Counted from the first letter of the stretch, positions 16,639-26,231 are shown. The stretch: 64,000 nt of DNA from Oligoflexia bacterium (GCA_023701205.1 JAMPXJ010000024.1:1-64000), one strand, 5' to 3'. Made by a program: numbers and translations. Notes: generated by a model from the sequence alone, not told the origin.

Positions 16639-17411
16639 TCCTTCTTGTGCTCCTCGGTGCGCCGGAGATGCTCCTCGACGAAGACCTCGAGCTTTTCCTG
16701 GAGGAAGTGAGGGTTCAGGCCTTCCTGGATGCCCACGACCCCGAGCTTCACGACCTCCTTGGCCATCATGCGCTGGGAGGCCTTGCGCTTGAGCTTGGTG
16801 CCCCAGGGGATGAAGAACAGGTTGGCGATAACGAGGCCGTACACGGTCGCGACGAATGCGACGGCGATGCCCTCGCCGATTTTCGAAGGGTCATTGAGCA
16901 TCGACATGACGTGAATGAGGCCGAGCACCGCGCCGATGATCCCGATCGTGGGCGCGTAACCGCCCGTGCCCTCGAAGACCTTGGCCGCGGACTCCTCCTC
17001 CTCGAACGCCAGGAAGATCTCCGTGTCGATGATCTCCTTCACGGTATTGGGCTCGAAGCCGTCGATGACGTACTTGATGGACTTCTTGAAGAGCGGGTTG
17101 GTGATGGACTCGCGCTGCCCTTCGACGGCCAGCACGCCCTCCTTGCGGGCGATCGTGGCGATGCGGATGATCTCGTCGATCACGGGACGGACGTCGAGGT
17201 CCACGTTCTTGTAGATGACCGGCAGCATCCCGAAAGCGCGCTTGATGTCCGCCCCCGTGAACGAGACGAACATCGCGCCGAAGGTGCCCCCGACCACGAT
17301 CAGGGCGGCGGTGCCCTGCATCAGCTGGCTGACGTGGCCTCCTTCGAGCACCTGGCCCGTGAGGATGGCGCCCACGCCTAGAAACGAGCCGATCAACGAT
17401 GCGATATCCAT
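16635..17411 (-). CDS. motA: Flagellar motor stator protein MotA
   Basis: The product is 258 aa. Four membrane segments are visible: about residues 3-20, 33-52, 148-170 and 185-203. The large cytoplasmic loop between segments 2 and 3 contains the charged residues that contact FliG. The motif GGYAPTIGIIGAVLGLIHVM before segment 3 and the GIAVAFVATVYGLVIANL segment are typical of MotA/PomA. With MotB it forms the ion channel that powers flagellar rotation. The gene follows flbD directly (the stop of flbD is next to its ATG) and overlaps motB by four bases. Confidence 0.95.
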   Translation of the reverse strand: MDIASLIGSFLGVGAILTGQVLEGGHVSQLMQGTAALIVVGGTFGAMFVSFTGADIKRAFGMLPVIYKNVDLDVRPVIDEIIRIATIARKEGVLAVEGQRESITNPLFKKSIKYVIDGFEPNTVKEIIDTEIFLAFEEEESAAKVFEGTGGYAPTIGIIGAVLGLIHVMSMLNDPSKIGEGIAVAFVATVYGLVIANLFFIPWGTKLKRKASQRMMAKEVVKLGVVGIQEGLNPHFLQEKLEVFVEEHLRRTEEHKKE

Positions 17412-17624
17412 TCAGGAAAGCTCCCCCGTCCTTGCGGGTGGTTCACGGAAAATCCTCTGCCGGTATTCCATCGTGGAGCGGATCACCTGCTCCGCGCTCT
17501 CGCGGACCATGAGCTTCTCCCCTGAGACCAGGGTGATGACCGTGTCCGGCGTCTCCTCGATGAACTTGATCAGCTCGCAGTTCACGACGAACTCCTTGCC
17601 ATTGATTCGACTGAGCTTGATCAT
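17412..17624 (-). CDS. flbD: FlbD family flagellar protein
   Basis: The product is 70 aa using the ATG at 17624, which gives the family's usual opening MIKLSRINGKEFVVNCELIK. A longer frame from 17660 adds a non-conserved Leu-rich start. Small FlbD proteins of this kind are encoded just upstream of motA in many spirochaetes, clostridia and Bdellovibrio. The ETPDTVITLVSGEKLMVRES core matches. The exact role is unclear; genomic position is the strongest clue. It opens the flbD-motA-motB-antiporter operon and is divergent from the RDD-protein gene at 17664, leaving under 40 bases for both promoters. Neither start has a strong ribosome-binding site. Confidence 0.85.
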   Translation of the reverse strand: MIKLSRINGKEFVVNCELIKFIEETPDTVITLVSGEKLMVRESAEQVIRSTMEYRQRIFREPPARTGELS

Positions 17625-17663
17625 TAAGATTAAGTGTAACCTCAATGACATGAGAGTCAATAA

Positions 17664-19052
17664 ATGACCCAGGCGCCGAATTCAGCAGAAGTCCGTGGTC
17701 ATCAGGCGTTGACCCGCCCCGCCCCGGTGAGCGCCCGCATCCGCGCCCGCCTGGTGGATCTCGCCCTATGCTGTACCCTTTTCGCCGCATTGTTCGGCCT
17801 CACCGGCTTCTGGCCGGCCCTGCGCTGGTGGTGGTTTCCCCTGCTCGGGACCCTGGCCGGACTCTACGGGCTGCTGGCGCTCGCGCTGCTCAAATCCACG
17901 CCGGGCGAGCTCGCCTGGGGGCTTCGCCGTCGAGGCACCCTTTTTCAGGCGCAATCGCCGGCCGCCTCGCGACAGGCGATCGCCATCTTCTTGACTGCAG
18001 CCTCGATCGGGCTGGCCGCGCTCGCCTGCGAGCACGTGTTTTTGAGGCATCCGCTCTGGCGAAGCGCGCAGAACTGGGCGCTCACGCCTTTTCTTCCGCC
18101 GCTCGCTCAGGAGCGAGGAGGCGACTCGGAGCGCTGGACCGTGCTGCCCTATTACTATCTCCTCGGCGCCTGGCCCACCCGCTACGAAGGACAGCCGATC
18201 TTCTATGGCCTCCCCTACGAGAAGGGGCCGCCGGAACGGTTTCTCGGCCGGATCGTCGCGCGCTGGAATCCGCCGCATGCGCTGCTCACCATCGAAGGAC
18301 CGAAAACCCCCGAGCGCCTCGAGCAGGAGACTTACGAACGCATCCGCCGCTGCCTTTCCTCCCCGCTCGAGCGCGGGTGCCGCCGGATCCGCGAGGCCGC
18401 GCTCAGGCGCCACGTCACCGAGATGGAAAAAGCCGTGGGCGGGGCGCGTGAATGGGACCTCCGCTGGTTCACCGTCGAGAACCCCGCCCTGCCCGATCCG
18501 GAGCGCGCCCGCGGGTTTTTCCTGGGCGCGCGCGGAGCCGTCCGCGGTCAGGACCGCGTGGTGCTCGTCACCTCGAAAGGCACCCATCAGGCATTCTATA
18601 TGGAATACTCGACCGCGCCGGCCGCGGGCCACGACCCCGCGCGCGCGCGCGAGCTCCTCACGCAGTCCCTTCGCAGCCTGAGGACCTCCGAGGAGCTCGG
18701 GCCGGGACGCTCCTGGACTGAACGCCTTCTTCAGGACACGCGCCTGGCGGAGCTTCAGGCGATCCGGGATCCCGATGCGCTGATCCAGCGCCTCGCGGGC
18801 ATCCAGGCCCTGCTGCTTTCGCGGCTTTCGGTGGAACCCCGGACGTTTGACGCCTACTACCACCTGGGCGGAATTTCGCTCACGCTCTTCCGTCGCTCGC
18901 TCGTGCATCCGGATCGCCTCCGCGGTTCGGAATGGGCCGCCGTCGCGCGCCCGATGATCGAGAGTGCCCATGCCTACGCCCGGGACGTCAGGCCGGAGGA
19001 TCCGCGCACCCAGGAGCTCCAGAACTTCCTGCTGGAAATCCAGAAACGCTGA
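17664..19052 (+). CDS. RDD-like membrane protein with large soluble domain
   Basis: The product is 462 aa. The N-terminal ~130 residues resemble an RDD domain: a polar start with SARIRARLVDLALCCTLFA, two or three hydrophobic segments (about residues 28-47, 53-75, 105-125), and an STPGELAWGLR motif between them. The remaining ~330 residues are soluble, Arg/Glu-rich and unfamiliar, with a helical C-terminus. GAGAG precedes the ATG. The gene is divergent from flbD and is followed by the lipoprotein cluster on the same strand. RDD proteins are sometimes small transporters; with this long C-terminal extension the function is unknown. Confidence 0.7.
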   Translation: MTQAPNSAEVRGHQALTRPAPVSARIRARLVDLALCCTLFAALFGLTGFWPALRWWWFPLLGTLAGLYGLLALALLKSTPGELAWGLRRRGTLFQAQSPAASRQAIAIFLTAASIGLAALACEHVFLRHPLWRSAQNWALTPFLPPLAQERGGDSERWTVLPYYYLLGAWPTRYEGQPIFYGLPYEKGPPERFLGRIVARWNPPHALLTIEGPKTPERLEQETYERIRRCLSSPLERGCRRIREAALRRHVTEMEKAVGGAREWDLRWFTVENPALPDPERARGFFLGARGAVRGQDRVVLVTSKGTHQAFYMEYSTAPAAGHDPARARELLTQSLRSLRTSEELGPGRSWTERLLQDTRLAELQAIRDPDALIQRLAGIQALLLSRLSVEPRTFDAYYHLGGISLTLFRRSLVHPDRLRGSEWAAVARPMIESAHAYARDVRPEDPRTQELQNFLLEIQKR

Positions 19053-19180
19053 ACGGAAACCGGAATTATCCTCTCGATTCCAAAGAGTTACCTAAGCACT
19101 CTGAAATCCCCGCCGAAGGAGCCTGCCGCTTCAATTTCTTGACTGAAATCGCCGATAAGCATGAGGACCAGGAGACTCCC

Positions 19181-20143
19181 TTGGACTTCAGAATCGTAAT
19201 CCCCATGCTCGCCGCAACGCTGATCCTCGTCGGGTGCACGACCAACTCCCGCAGCCCGGCCGGCTCGTCCTCGGGACGGGCGGTGACCGCGTCCCCCACG
19301 CCGGCGACGATCGTGACCGGCGGTGCCCGCGCCGCCCGGATCATCTTCAAGCAGTCCGCTAATCCCGAAGGAGGGAGCTTCGATGCGCCGGCTCTCTCGG
19401 GTATCCAGTACGCCCAGCGCGTCTTTGATGCTTCGGGTGCGCTGCTCTCGAGCTGGCCCCAATGGCTGAGCTCGGTCGAGCTCGGCATCACCGGGACGAG
19501 CGCCGAAACCGACAAGAAATCCTACTGCGCGCGCTTCGCCACGAGCACCGAGTACGCTTCACCATGCAATCTGGGCGCGGGCCAGATCAACTGCGGCGCC
19601 CCGGACTCCTACTACCGGATCAGCGAGCACGATTGCGCGAAGCTTACCGGAGAAAGCGTGGGCGACGACTCCTCGGGCGTTTTCATCCGTGCGACCTTCA
19701 ACCGCGACGCCGCCGTGCTCGGCACGGGCGAAAACATCATGGCCGTCCTCGAGTACGCCGCCTCGGCGGCGAACGCCGCCCCGGCTGATCCGGCGAGCTG
19801 CTTCGAGAACGGCGCGCTCAAGCCCGCCAACTGCAACGAGCTGGTCTGGCAGTCCTATCTCAAGGCCACGCCCAGCGAGACGGTTTCCCCCTTCCTGCTG
19901 CTCTTTCCTCCGGTGCAGCATAACCCGGGCTCCAACGGGCCCGGTTTCGCGACCCGGCAGATCTTCCTGCCGCTCGCGGGAAACCCCACGCTCAAGATAT
20001 TCCAGCTGAACCGGATCAAGTCCGTGATCCAGAACCAGGCCGCATTCGATGCCGCGTGCGCCCCGAGTGGCGCCAATTCGGCGGCGAGTTCCCCTTACTG
20101 CACCGGAGCGGTCTTCATCGCTCTGACGTTCCACAGGATCTGA
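19181..20143 (+). CDS. Lipoprotein, first of a four-gene cluster
   Basis: The product is 320 aa. The start is TTG at 19181, chosen because AGGAG lies 7 bases upstream and the resulting peptide is a compact lipoprotein signal (IVIPMLAATLILVGC, Cys at residue 18). Upstream in-frame ATG codons give no signal. The mature protein has paired Cys residues and a C-terminal stretch (ATRQIFLPLAGNPTLKIFQLNR) that is echoed in the next gene (RQDQILIPLAQDPAIDRIRVER), so the two are paralogues. It is followed by 20150-21166 after 6 bases. No known family is recognised. Probable location is the outer membrane or periplasmic face. Confidence 0.72.
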   Translation: MDFRIVIPMLAATLILVGCTTNSRSPAGSSSGRAVTASPTPATIVTGGARAARIIFKQSANPEGGSFDAPALSGIQYAQRVFDASGALLSSWPQWLSSVELGITGTSAETDKKSYCARFATSTEYASPCNLGAGQINCGAPDSYYRISEHDCAKLTGESVGDDSSGVFIRATFNRDAAVLGTGENIMAVLEYAASAANAAPADPASCFENGALKPANCNELVWQSYLKATPSETVSPFLLLFPPVQHNPGSNGPGFATRQIFLPLAGNPTLKIFQLNRIKSVIQNQAAFDAACAPSGANSAASSPYCTGAVFIALTFHRI

Positions 20144-20149
20144 GGCGAG

Positions 20150-21166
20150 ATGGCGAAGGCGCGGCGAAGTCGAAATCCAGCGCAAAGGATCAGGGCCCGA
20201 ACGGCGACGGCGATCCTCGCGGCGCTTCTCTGCGCCTCCTGCACCGTGCGCAATTCCAACGTCCAGCGTGCCCAGACCCCGGTCGCGGACACCTCGAACT
20301 CGCCGCTCGAGCAGGACAAGCGTGCGATCTCCGGCCTTACGGGCGTACGCGTAGTCCTTCACGCCGACAACTTCTTCTCGCTTCCTTCCCCTCGCCCCGA
20401 CACCGGCTGCGCGGGCGACGCCAAGGCCTTCCATCACCCGTATTCGCACGCCGGAACCGCGCCCTCTCCGCTGCCGGCGAGCGCCATGGACCCGCAGATG
20501 AGCGTTCTTCCGGCGTTCTTGAAGAACGTCTCGGTGGACCTCACGCACGCGAACACCCCTGATTCGGCGGGCTTTCCCAACCAGGCCTATGCCTGCTCCT
20601 TCGGCAGCGGAGCTTCCGCCCCCCCTCCGACCGACTGCGCGACGTTCGACACCTCGGCCGGCTACCAGACCGGCTATTACACGCTTTATGACCAGGTCTG
20701 CGACGGCTCCGGCCCCATCGCCTCGGCCGATCCGGCACTGAGCAAGCTTCTGGCCGGCGGAATCTACTTTGACCTGGACCGTACCGCGCTCGGCGAACAG
20801 GAGAATCTCCTGTTGCATCTCACTTATTTCCCGCTCGGCACCAATAACGTCGTGCCCGGCGGCTCGCGCGCCGTGACCGAAACCGAGAGCGCGCGCTTCA
20901 AGGTGCACCTCATCCGCACGGGCCTCACCGCCTATGACCTGCGCGCCGCCTTCCAGCCGCGCCACTTCACTTACGCCGACACGGATCGCTTCCCGCAGGT
21001 CGTGCAGACGCTCGCCGTGCTCGCGCCGCCAACGGGACAGCTCAGGCAGGACCAGATCCTCATCCCGCTCGCGCAGGACCCGGCGATCGATCGCATCCGG
21101 GTGGAGCGGTATTCCGGCAGCGGGCTTCTCGTCGAAGCCGTTCTCCACAAGGCGGGTACCAAATGA
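20150..21166 (+). CDS. Lipoprotein, second of cluster
   Basis: The product is 338 aa with GAGG before the ATG. The N-terminus is unusually basic (AKARRSRNPAQRIRAR) and leads to a lipobox LLCASC at about residue 31. The mature protein contains Cys pairs, an IYFDLDRTALGEQENLLLHL segment parallel to FIRATFNRDAAVLGTGENI of the previous protein, and the shared RQxxxxPLAxxPxxxxxxxxR C-terminal motif. The paralogy and tight spacing point to an operon of related surface proteins. No family is recognised and no enzyme motif is visible. Confidence 0.75.
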   Translation: MAKARRSRNPAQRIRARTATAILAALLCASCTVRNSNVQRAQTPVADTSNSPLEQDKRAISGLTGVRVVLHADNFFSLPSPRPDTGCAGDAKAFHHPYSHAGTAPSPLPASAMDPQMSVLPAFLKNVSVDLTHANTPDSAGFPNQAYACSFGSGASAPPPTDCATFDTSAGYQTGYYTLYDQVCDGSGPIASADPALSKLLAGGIYFDLDRTALGEQENLLLHLTYFPLGTNNVVPGGSRAVTETESARFKVHLIRTGLTAYDLRAAFQPRHFTYADTDRFPQVVQTLAVLAPPTGQLRQDQILIPLAQDPAIDRIRVERYSGSGLLVEAVLHKAGTK

Positions 21167-21173
21167 CACAGCC

Positions 21174-21425
21174 ATGGAGCCGCCGCCCCTGGATTTCAGC
21201 GAGTCCTTCCCCGCACTTCCGGCGCCCAAGCCCTGGACAGCGCCCAGAACCTGGTCAATGCGCGAAATCCGCGCGTTTCGAGCCAAACTCCGGGGACTTC
21301 CCCCGGATCTCCGGGGTGGCGAGCGCATTTCGTCGAACTTTTTTACGGTTGTCCCGGAGATGGGCGGAGGCAAGTCCGCGTTTTCCGGGCAAAGAGGCCG
21401 TTTCGCATGCGCCTTGCACCTTTAA
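21174..21425 (+). CDS. Possible small gene, doubtful
   Basis: This 83-aa frame (MEPPPLDFSESFPALPAPKP and on) sits in the 281-base gap between the second and third lipoproteins. It has no clear ribosome-binding site and its GC bias at third positions is weaker than in the neighbours. The N-terminal half reads like a plausible protein (MREIRAFRAKLRGLPPDL) but the C-terminal half does not. It may be chance. Hairpin-forming CCGGGG repeats occur in the same stretch (about 21288-21316). Confidence 0.2.
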   Translation: MEPPPLDFSESFPALPAPKPWTAPRTWSMREIRAFRAKLRGLPPDLRGGERISSNFFTVVPEMGGGKSAFSGQRGRFACALHL

Positions 21426-21447
21426 AGCGCGAAAAGGGGAAATCGGG

Positions 21448-23361
21448 ATGCGCAACGGGAGGAGCCTACGCCAGCACACGGGAGCACTCCTGCTGCTCGC
21501 GCTGCTTTGCGCGTGCACGAACAACCGAACCACCCGCAGCACCGCGCGCGAGATCGCGGGCACCGATCCGCTTGCCGATGTGATCACCGATCTCAAGCAA
21601 TCCGGCATCACCCTTTCGCGCGTGATCCGCAACGCCTCGAATCCGACCTCGGTCTTCGACCTCGTGGGCGACGGCAGCGGCGCCATGGGCTCGCTGTGCA
21701 CCTCGACCGCCGCGGCGGGCGAGACCGCGCAGGGGCCGAGCACCTGCAACTGCAGCTACTCGTACACCAAGTCCGACGGCACGGCCGAGACCTTCGAGAC
21801 CCCGACGATCTACCACGAATCGAATCTCCTTCGGTGCGTCTACACGGGCATTCCCGCGGCGACCACCTCGGTGAAGGTCAAGATCCACATCACGACGAGC
21901 GACAGCTACTCCAACGAGATCACCTACACGTTCAAGGGCTCGGGTGCGGGCCTCGACAGCAGCGATCCGGCGAGCTTCGCCAAGGTCGAGCGTTACCAGT
22001 GCCGTGACACGGTCACGATCCCGCTCAACGGCCTGGCGCTTGGCGACGCCGGAATGGTCTATGACCGCTTCCAGTCAGAAGACCCCACCAACACCTATCC
22101 GTTGAATTATTACACGACAAACATGGGCGGGGCGATGGCCCTGTTCGCGGCGGGCGGAGCGGGCTTCACGGCGCCGATCGGCTACAACTGCCCGTCCATC
22201 CCCAACGATCCGGCCGCGGGAATGGATCTCACGATCTACAGCGTCGCGGCCGACGATTCCGCGACCGTCGCCGCGGGCAAGTTCAAGATCTATCCTCCGA
22301 CGACGGGGAACTTCGACCGTTCCACGTTTTACCTCGCCAAGCAATCCACCGGGATCTTCAATGTCCCCGTGAACGCCTACGTCGCACCGACGATCTTCAC
22401 GGCGACGCCGGCGGATGCCCAGGACACCTCCGTCATCCCGCCGATCGGCTATGGCGCCTTGCCGATCCCCTCGGGCACCACGGGCGTGGAGACCTGCCCG
22501 GACTCCTCGATCGCGATTCCCAAGGGCTATCACTGGGTGAAAGTATGGCTCTTCCGCATGGCGCTGGATCCCCGCAAGTATCTCCTGAGCTCGCGCCTGA
22601 ACAACCTGGGCGAGATCCAGTGTTATCCCGGGAAATGGAACAACCTGAGCGGCATCCCAGCCGGCCCGAGCCAGAGCGTATTTCCCGACTGCTACAACTC
22701 GACTTCACTCAAGGATCTCGAGACCAACGCCTCGCTCAGCGTCGCCTCCCGGTACTTCAACACGAACCTGCGCTGCGTGCGAATGGATCCGGCGGAATCC
22801 GGTGGCGGACCAGGCGGGACCTGGGACGGCACCGCCGCGCTCAACTCGAGCAAGGCCGGCTTCTCCACGCTCAATCTCCCCAACGGCGCGGACGTGATGA
22901 TTCCGGGCACCGGCTGGCAGAATCTCCCCGGCTATACCTATCTGGCGTGCAAGTCCGGCGTGGACCCCTATGACTACGCGCACGTCTGCGCGAGCCACGC
23001 GGCCTATGACGAGGCGCCCGTGACCGGCTACATCGACGCCGACCCTTCGACCAACGCCCCGTACTCGCGGTACGATTATCTCTTCGTCGTGACGCCCAAG
23101 GAGGTCATGTCGCGCGACATGGCCAACTCCTCCTCCTCGGTCGCGGCGAAGTACACGCCCTATCGCTTCATGAGCCCGGAGGACTGCAAGAACCCGGCGA
23201 CCGGGCTCCCTTACGACAACCCCACCGGCAACTGCAGCGCCTCGAAGGCGTTGCGCAACTACGGCGTGAAATTCCACGAAGTCGGGCGCACCGGCGACCC
23301 CACGGCGGATGACCCCAACCGGCCCGGGAACTTCCCGGTCTGCGCGCTTCAACCGGATTAA
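21448..23361 (+). CDS. Large Cys-rich lipoprotein, third of cluster
   Basis: The product is 637 aa from ATG at 21448, which has AGGGGA upstream and opens a lipoprotein signal (LRQHTGALLLLALLCAC, Cys at residue 23). A longer frame to the left lacks a signal. The mature protein has over 15 Cys. It shares a domain with the next gene: a CNCSYSY segment, then a single Cys, a beta-rich stretch and VERYQCRDTVTIPL here, versus CLCQFAW ... MNILRYGCYDR there. A glycine/asparagine-rich middle and many YxY patches suggest a beta-structured surface protein. No enzyme or adhesion family is recognised. The ribosome-binding site and spacing suggest transcription with the flanking lipoproteins. Confidence 0.75.
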   Translation: MRNGRSLRQHTGALLLLALLCACTNNRTTRSTAREIAGTDPLADVITDLKQSGITLSRVIRNASNPTSVFDLVGDGSGAMGSLCTSTAAAGETAQGPSTCNCSYSYTKSDGTAETFETPTIYHESNLLRCVYTGIPAATTSVKVKIHITTSDSYSNEITYTFKGSGAGLDSSDPASFAKVERYQCRDTVTIPLNGLALGDAGMVYDRFQSEDPTNTYPLNYYTTNMGGAMALFAAGGAGFTAPIGYNCPSIPNDPAAGMDLTIYSVAADDSATVAAGKFKIYPPTTGNFDRSTFYLAKQSTGIFNVPVNAYVAPTIFTATPADAQDTSVIPPIGYGALPIPSGTTGVETCPDSSIAIPKGYHWVKVWLFRMALDPRKYLLSSRLNNLGEIQCYPGKWNNLSGIPAGPSQSVFPDCYNSTSLKDLETNASLSVASRYFNTNLRCVRMDPAESGGGPGGTWDGTAALNSSKAGFSTLNLPNGADVMIPGTGWQNLPGYTYLACKSGVDPYDYAHVCASHAAYDEAPVTGYIDADPSTNAPYSRYDYLFVVTPKEVMSRDMANSSSSVAAKYTPYRFMSPEDCKNPATGLPYDNPTGNCSASKALRNYGVKFHEVGRTGDPTADDPNRPGNFPVCALQPD

Positions 23362-23369
23362 GAGGAATT

Positions 23370-26231
23370 ATGAAAAGGCAGCAGTCCGAAAACATCAGAG
23401 ACCGGCGCCTGGCCCGAAGCCTCCTTACGGCGGCGGGCGCGCTCTGCATTTCGCTCGCGCTGCTTTCCGGCTGCACCAACCAGCGCCTCAAAGTCACCAA
23501 GCTCTCGCGCCTGAGCGGCACGGAAGCTTCCGGCAGCTCCGGCACCCTGACGAAGATCTCCTCAGTCACCATCGCTCCGACGAGCGCCGCGGCGGGCTCC
23601 AGCTATCAGACCACCGTCTTCTTCGACACGAGTCAGACCACCGCGCCGATTTCCAACTACTGCACCAACCCAACGGCCACGGACTCCGCCTCCAAGCCCT
23701 GCCTTTGCCAGTTCGCCTGGCAGGAGGTCAACAGCAGCACCGGTACGGCGATCGCCATTCCGCGCGTGGTGCACACGACCGTCGACAATGTGCAGCCCAG
23801 CCTCGTCGGCTGCCTGGCGCCCGAGGTGTACTCCACCGAGATCCTCGACGGGACGCTCATCAAGATATCCGTCGTCCCGGCCCCCGCCAACAGCGAGACC
23901 TTCAGCGTTTCCGCCTACAATTACACGAAGTCCAAGAGCGTCGACACCAACACGTTCAAGGATGCCCAGGGCCGCAGCTTCATGAACATCCTGCGCTACG
24001 GCTGCTACGACCGGAGGCAGCGCGGGATGGCGATCCAGAGCAAGCTCGGACAGCTCCCGAACCCCAATTCGGCCAATACGGGCGACATCGCCACCTACCC
24101 GATCGGCAACCGTTTCTGCGTGCAGCGAGCCAACTCCAACGGCCTTTCGATCGAAGGCTGCGAGACGCTGCCGCCGCCCGAATACACGGCGCAGACCTAT
24201 TATTACAACCTCTTCATCCGCGAATCGGAGGTCGGGGACATCAACCCGGGCAACGCCCGCTACACCTGTCCCACGGTCAAGGAAGCACTCAATGCCACGG
24301 GCAGCCTGGGCAGCGAAGGGAAATACTGGCCGCTCGACAGCTCCTTCTCGCTTTCGCTCGGGCGGACCGCGGACTTCCCCATCGGGGTCGTCTCCAACAG
24401 CAAGGTTTCCAACCCGAATGATCCCACCTCGGTGAGCACGAGCTGCGACACGACCTCGGGGAGCGGCAGCGGCACCCGGGGCTCGACGCTCAACGCCTCT
24501 TGCCTGGGCTTCGCCGCCAAGCCCAACGGCGACGGCACGTGCCCCTATTTCCGGGATTCCACCGGCGCGATCCGCTTCACCTACCGCCTGCGGCGCTACA
24601 TCGCGTTCTATCCCCCGATCTTCGATACGAACGGGATGCCGCTGGAGGAGCCCCAGGCCACCGACACGATTTACGTCGTCGATCGCCCCGTCTCCGCGGC
24701 GAGCAACCCCGATCCGCTCAAGCCTTATACGATGCGAGGGCCGAAGCCCTGCCCGTTCGCCTATTTCGACCACAAGAGCGTGCTCGATCCCGGAAATGCC
24801 GCCTACTCGGCCTCCTATGCCGGCACGAACGACTCTCGCTGGAACGGTAAGAACGTCGACGGCATCCAGCTCCCCAACTTCGACAGCGCCAACTCCTGCG
24901 CCGCGACCGTCCCGATGGTGAACGCGGATCGCAGCGTGATGAGCCTGACGACGATCCATCCCGGCAACCTGCGCTCGGATCTCCGCCGCTCCTACATCCG
25001 ACCGGTCTCGAGCTGGGCTCCGCATTATGTGGAGGACCAGGACTTCCAGGCCTGCGCGCCGCTTTCGGACCCCTTCCGCGATCCACCTCTGCACTTCGCC
25101 CGCAACGGAGAGAACGTCGCGTGGTGCGCCGAAGTCTATCCGACGCAAAACGACAATGTCGCCAGGCTCGATGCCCAGGTTCGCGCGACGGTCTCGAGCC
25201 GCAGCGGCACGGCCAACGGCAAGGTCACCTCCATCACGCTCGGCACCCAGGCGGTCGAGGAGTCCTTCGCTGTGACCTACAATCCGGCGACCGGGCGCTT
25301 CGACGCGCGCGGCTCGGTTTCCGGCGCGATCACGCCGAGCGCCTCGACCGGCGCGCCGAACTTCTCATTCACGAGCAGCAAGCTCAGCTTCACCATCCAG
25401 CAGGGAACCACGCCCTTCTCGAGCGCGAGCGATGGCTTCACCTTCCTGGCATCGGCCTCGGGCTCGCTCAAGGTCGTGGCCTCCGCGCCTTCGCAAACCG
25501 GGACCGGAACGGGGACTGTCACGGATGCCTCGTCCTCTCTCGCGGTGACCGATCCTTCGGCTTTCGAAACGATCACGGCCACCTGTTCGGCCGCGGCCGC
25601 GAACGGCGGGACCTTCACCGTCCGAGACTTCGCGGGCAACAACCTCGGGGCCGCCACCGTGGGCGTCGCGTTCGCGAGCGCCAAGATCAACTTCACGATC
25701 GTGGACGGCGCGACGGATTTCGTGGTGGGTGACAAGTTCACCTTCTCGCTCTCGCCTTCGATGGTCAGCCACAGCGGCAAAGTCCGTCCTTTCACCTCCC
25801 ATTCCGTCAGGAACACCTCGAGCACGGAGTGCTCGGCCACCCTGCCGACCATCCCTTCCAACGCCAGCGTGGGCGCGGGCTATTATCCGGCAGGAGCGTC
25901 AGGCCTCGCCAACCACGATGCCGCCGACATCTTCGAAGGCCAGGTGGCGAGCAAGACCTGCGACCGGACGGTTTTGAACCCGCTTAGCGGGCCGAGCTGG
26001 AGCCGCTTCCCGCTTCTCGCTCCTCCCAGCGACGTCGAAAACATGCTCCGCAGCGCCACTGACCCGAGCTATGTCTGCACGATGACCTTCGACAATGGCG
26101 GGGCCAAGACCGGCAAGAAGTCCCCGAGCTCGGGCTGCTGTCAGGCCGCCTCGGTCGCCGTGTCCAGCGGCGGCGCCGTGGATACCGCGCACCTGGAGCC
26201 CGACGCCGCCTGCGGGTTGCCTCAATACTGA
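23370..26231 (+). CDS. Very large lipoprotein with tandem beta-sandwich repeats, fourth of cluster
   Basis: The product is 953 aa. AGAGGAATT precedes the ATG, and the signal ends in LALLSGC (Cys at residue 35). Residues ~45-215 form the same Cys-containing domain as in the preceding gene. Around residues 610-810 there are two related beta-repeats: one ends SFTIQQGTTPFSSASDGFTF, the other NFTIVDGATDFVVGDKFTF. This pattern is also seen in phage-tail and surface-fibre proteins. The C-terminus is again Cys-rich, with a CCQ pair. It starts 8 bases after the previous gene and ends 11 bases before the RluA gene. Likely a cell-surface protein; the function is unknown. Confidence 0.75.
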   Translation: MKRQQSENIRDRRLARSLLTAAGALCISLALLSGCTNQRLKVTKLSRLSGTEASGSSGTLTKISSVTIAPTSAAAGSSYQTTVFFDTSQTTAPISNYCTNPTATDSASKPCLCQFAWQEVNSSTGTAIAIPRVVHTTVDNVQPSLVGCLAPEVYSTEILDGTLIKISVVPAPANSETFSVSAYNYTKSKSVDTNTFKDAQGRSFMNILRYGCYDRRQRGMAIQSKLGQLPNPNSANTGDIATYPIGNRFCVQRANSNGLSIEGCETLPPPEYTAQTYYYNLFIRESEVGDINPGNARYTCPTVKEALNATGSLGSEGKYWPLDSSFSLSLGRTADFPIGVVSNSKVSNPNDPTSVSTSCDTTSGSGSGTRGSTLNASCLGFAAKPNGDGTCPYFRDSTGAIRFTYRLRRYIAFYPPIFDTNGMPLEEPQATDTIYVVDRPVSAASNPDPLKPYTMRGPKPCPFAYFDHKSVLDPGNAAYSASYAGTNDSRWNGKNVDGIQLPNFDSANSCAATVPMVNADRSVMSLTTIHPGNLRSDLRRSYIRPVSSWAPHYVEDQDFQACAPLSDPFRDPPLHFARNGENVAWCAEVYPTQNDNVARLDAQVRATVSSRSGTANGKVTSITLGTQAVEESFAVTYNPATGRFDARGSVSGAITPSASTGAPNFSFTSSKLSFTIQQGTTPFSSASDGFTFLASASGSLKVVASAPSQTGTGTGTVTDASSSLAVTDPSAFETITATCSAAAANGGTFTVRDFAGNNLGAATVGVAFASAKINFTIVDGATDFVVGDKFTFSLSPSMVSHSGKVRPFTSHSVRNTSSTECSATLPTIPSNASVGAGYYPAGASGLANHDAADIFEGQVASKTCDRTVLNPLSGPSWSRFPLLAPPSDVENMLRSATDPSYVCTMTFDNGGAKTGKKSPSSGCCQAASVAVSSGGAVDTAHLEPDAACGLPQY

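Noticed and set aside
13819-16710. 963-codon open frame on the + strand
   Set aside because: It is antisense to the antiporter and motB genes with Arg/Glu-rich low-complexity composition, a GC-rich shadow.
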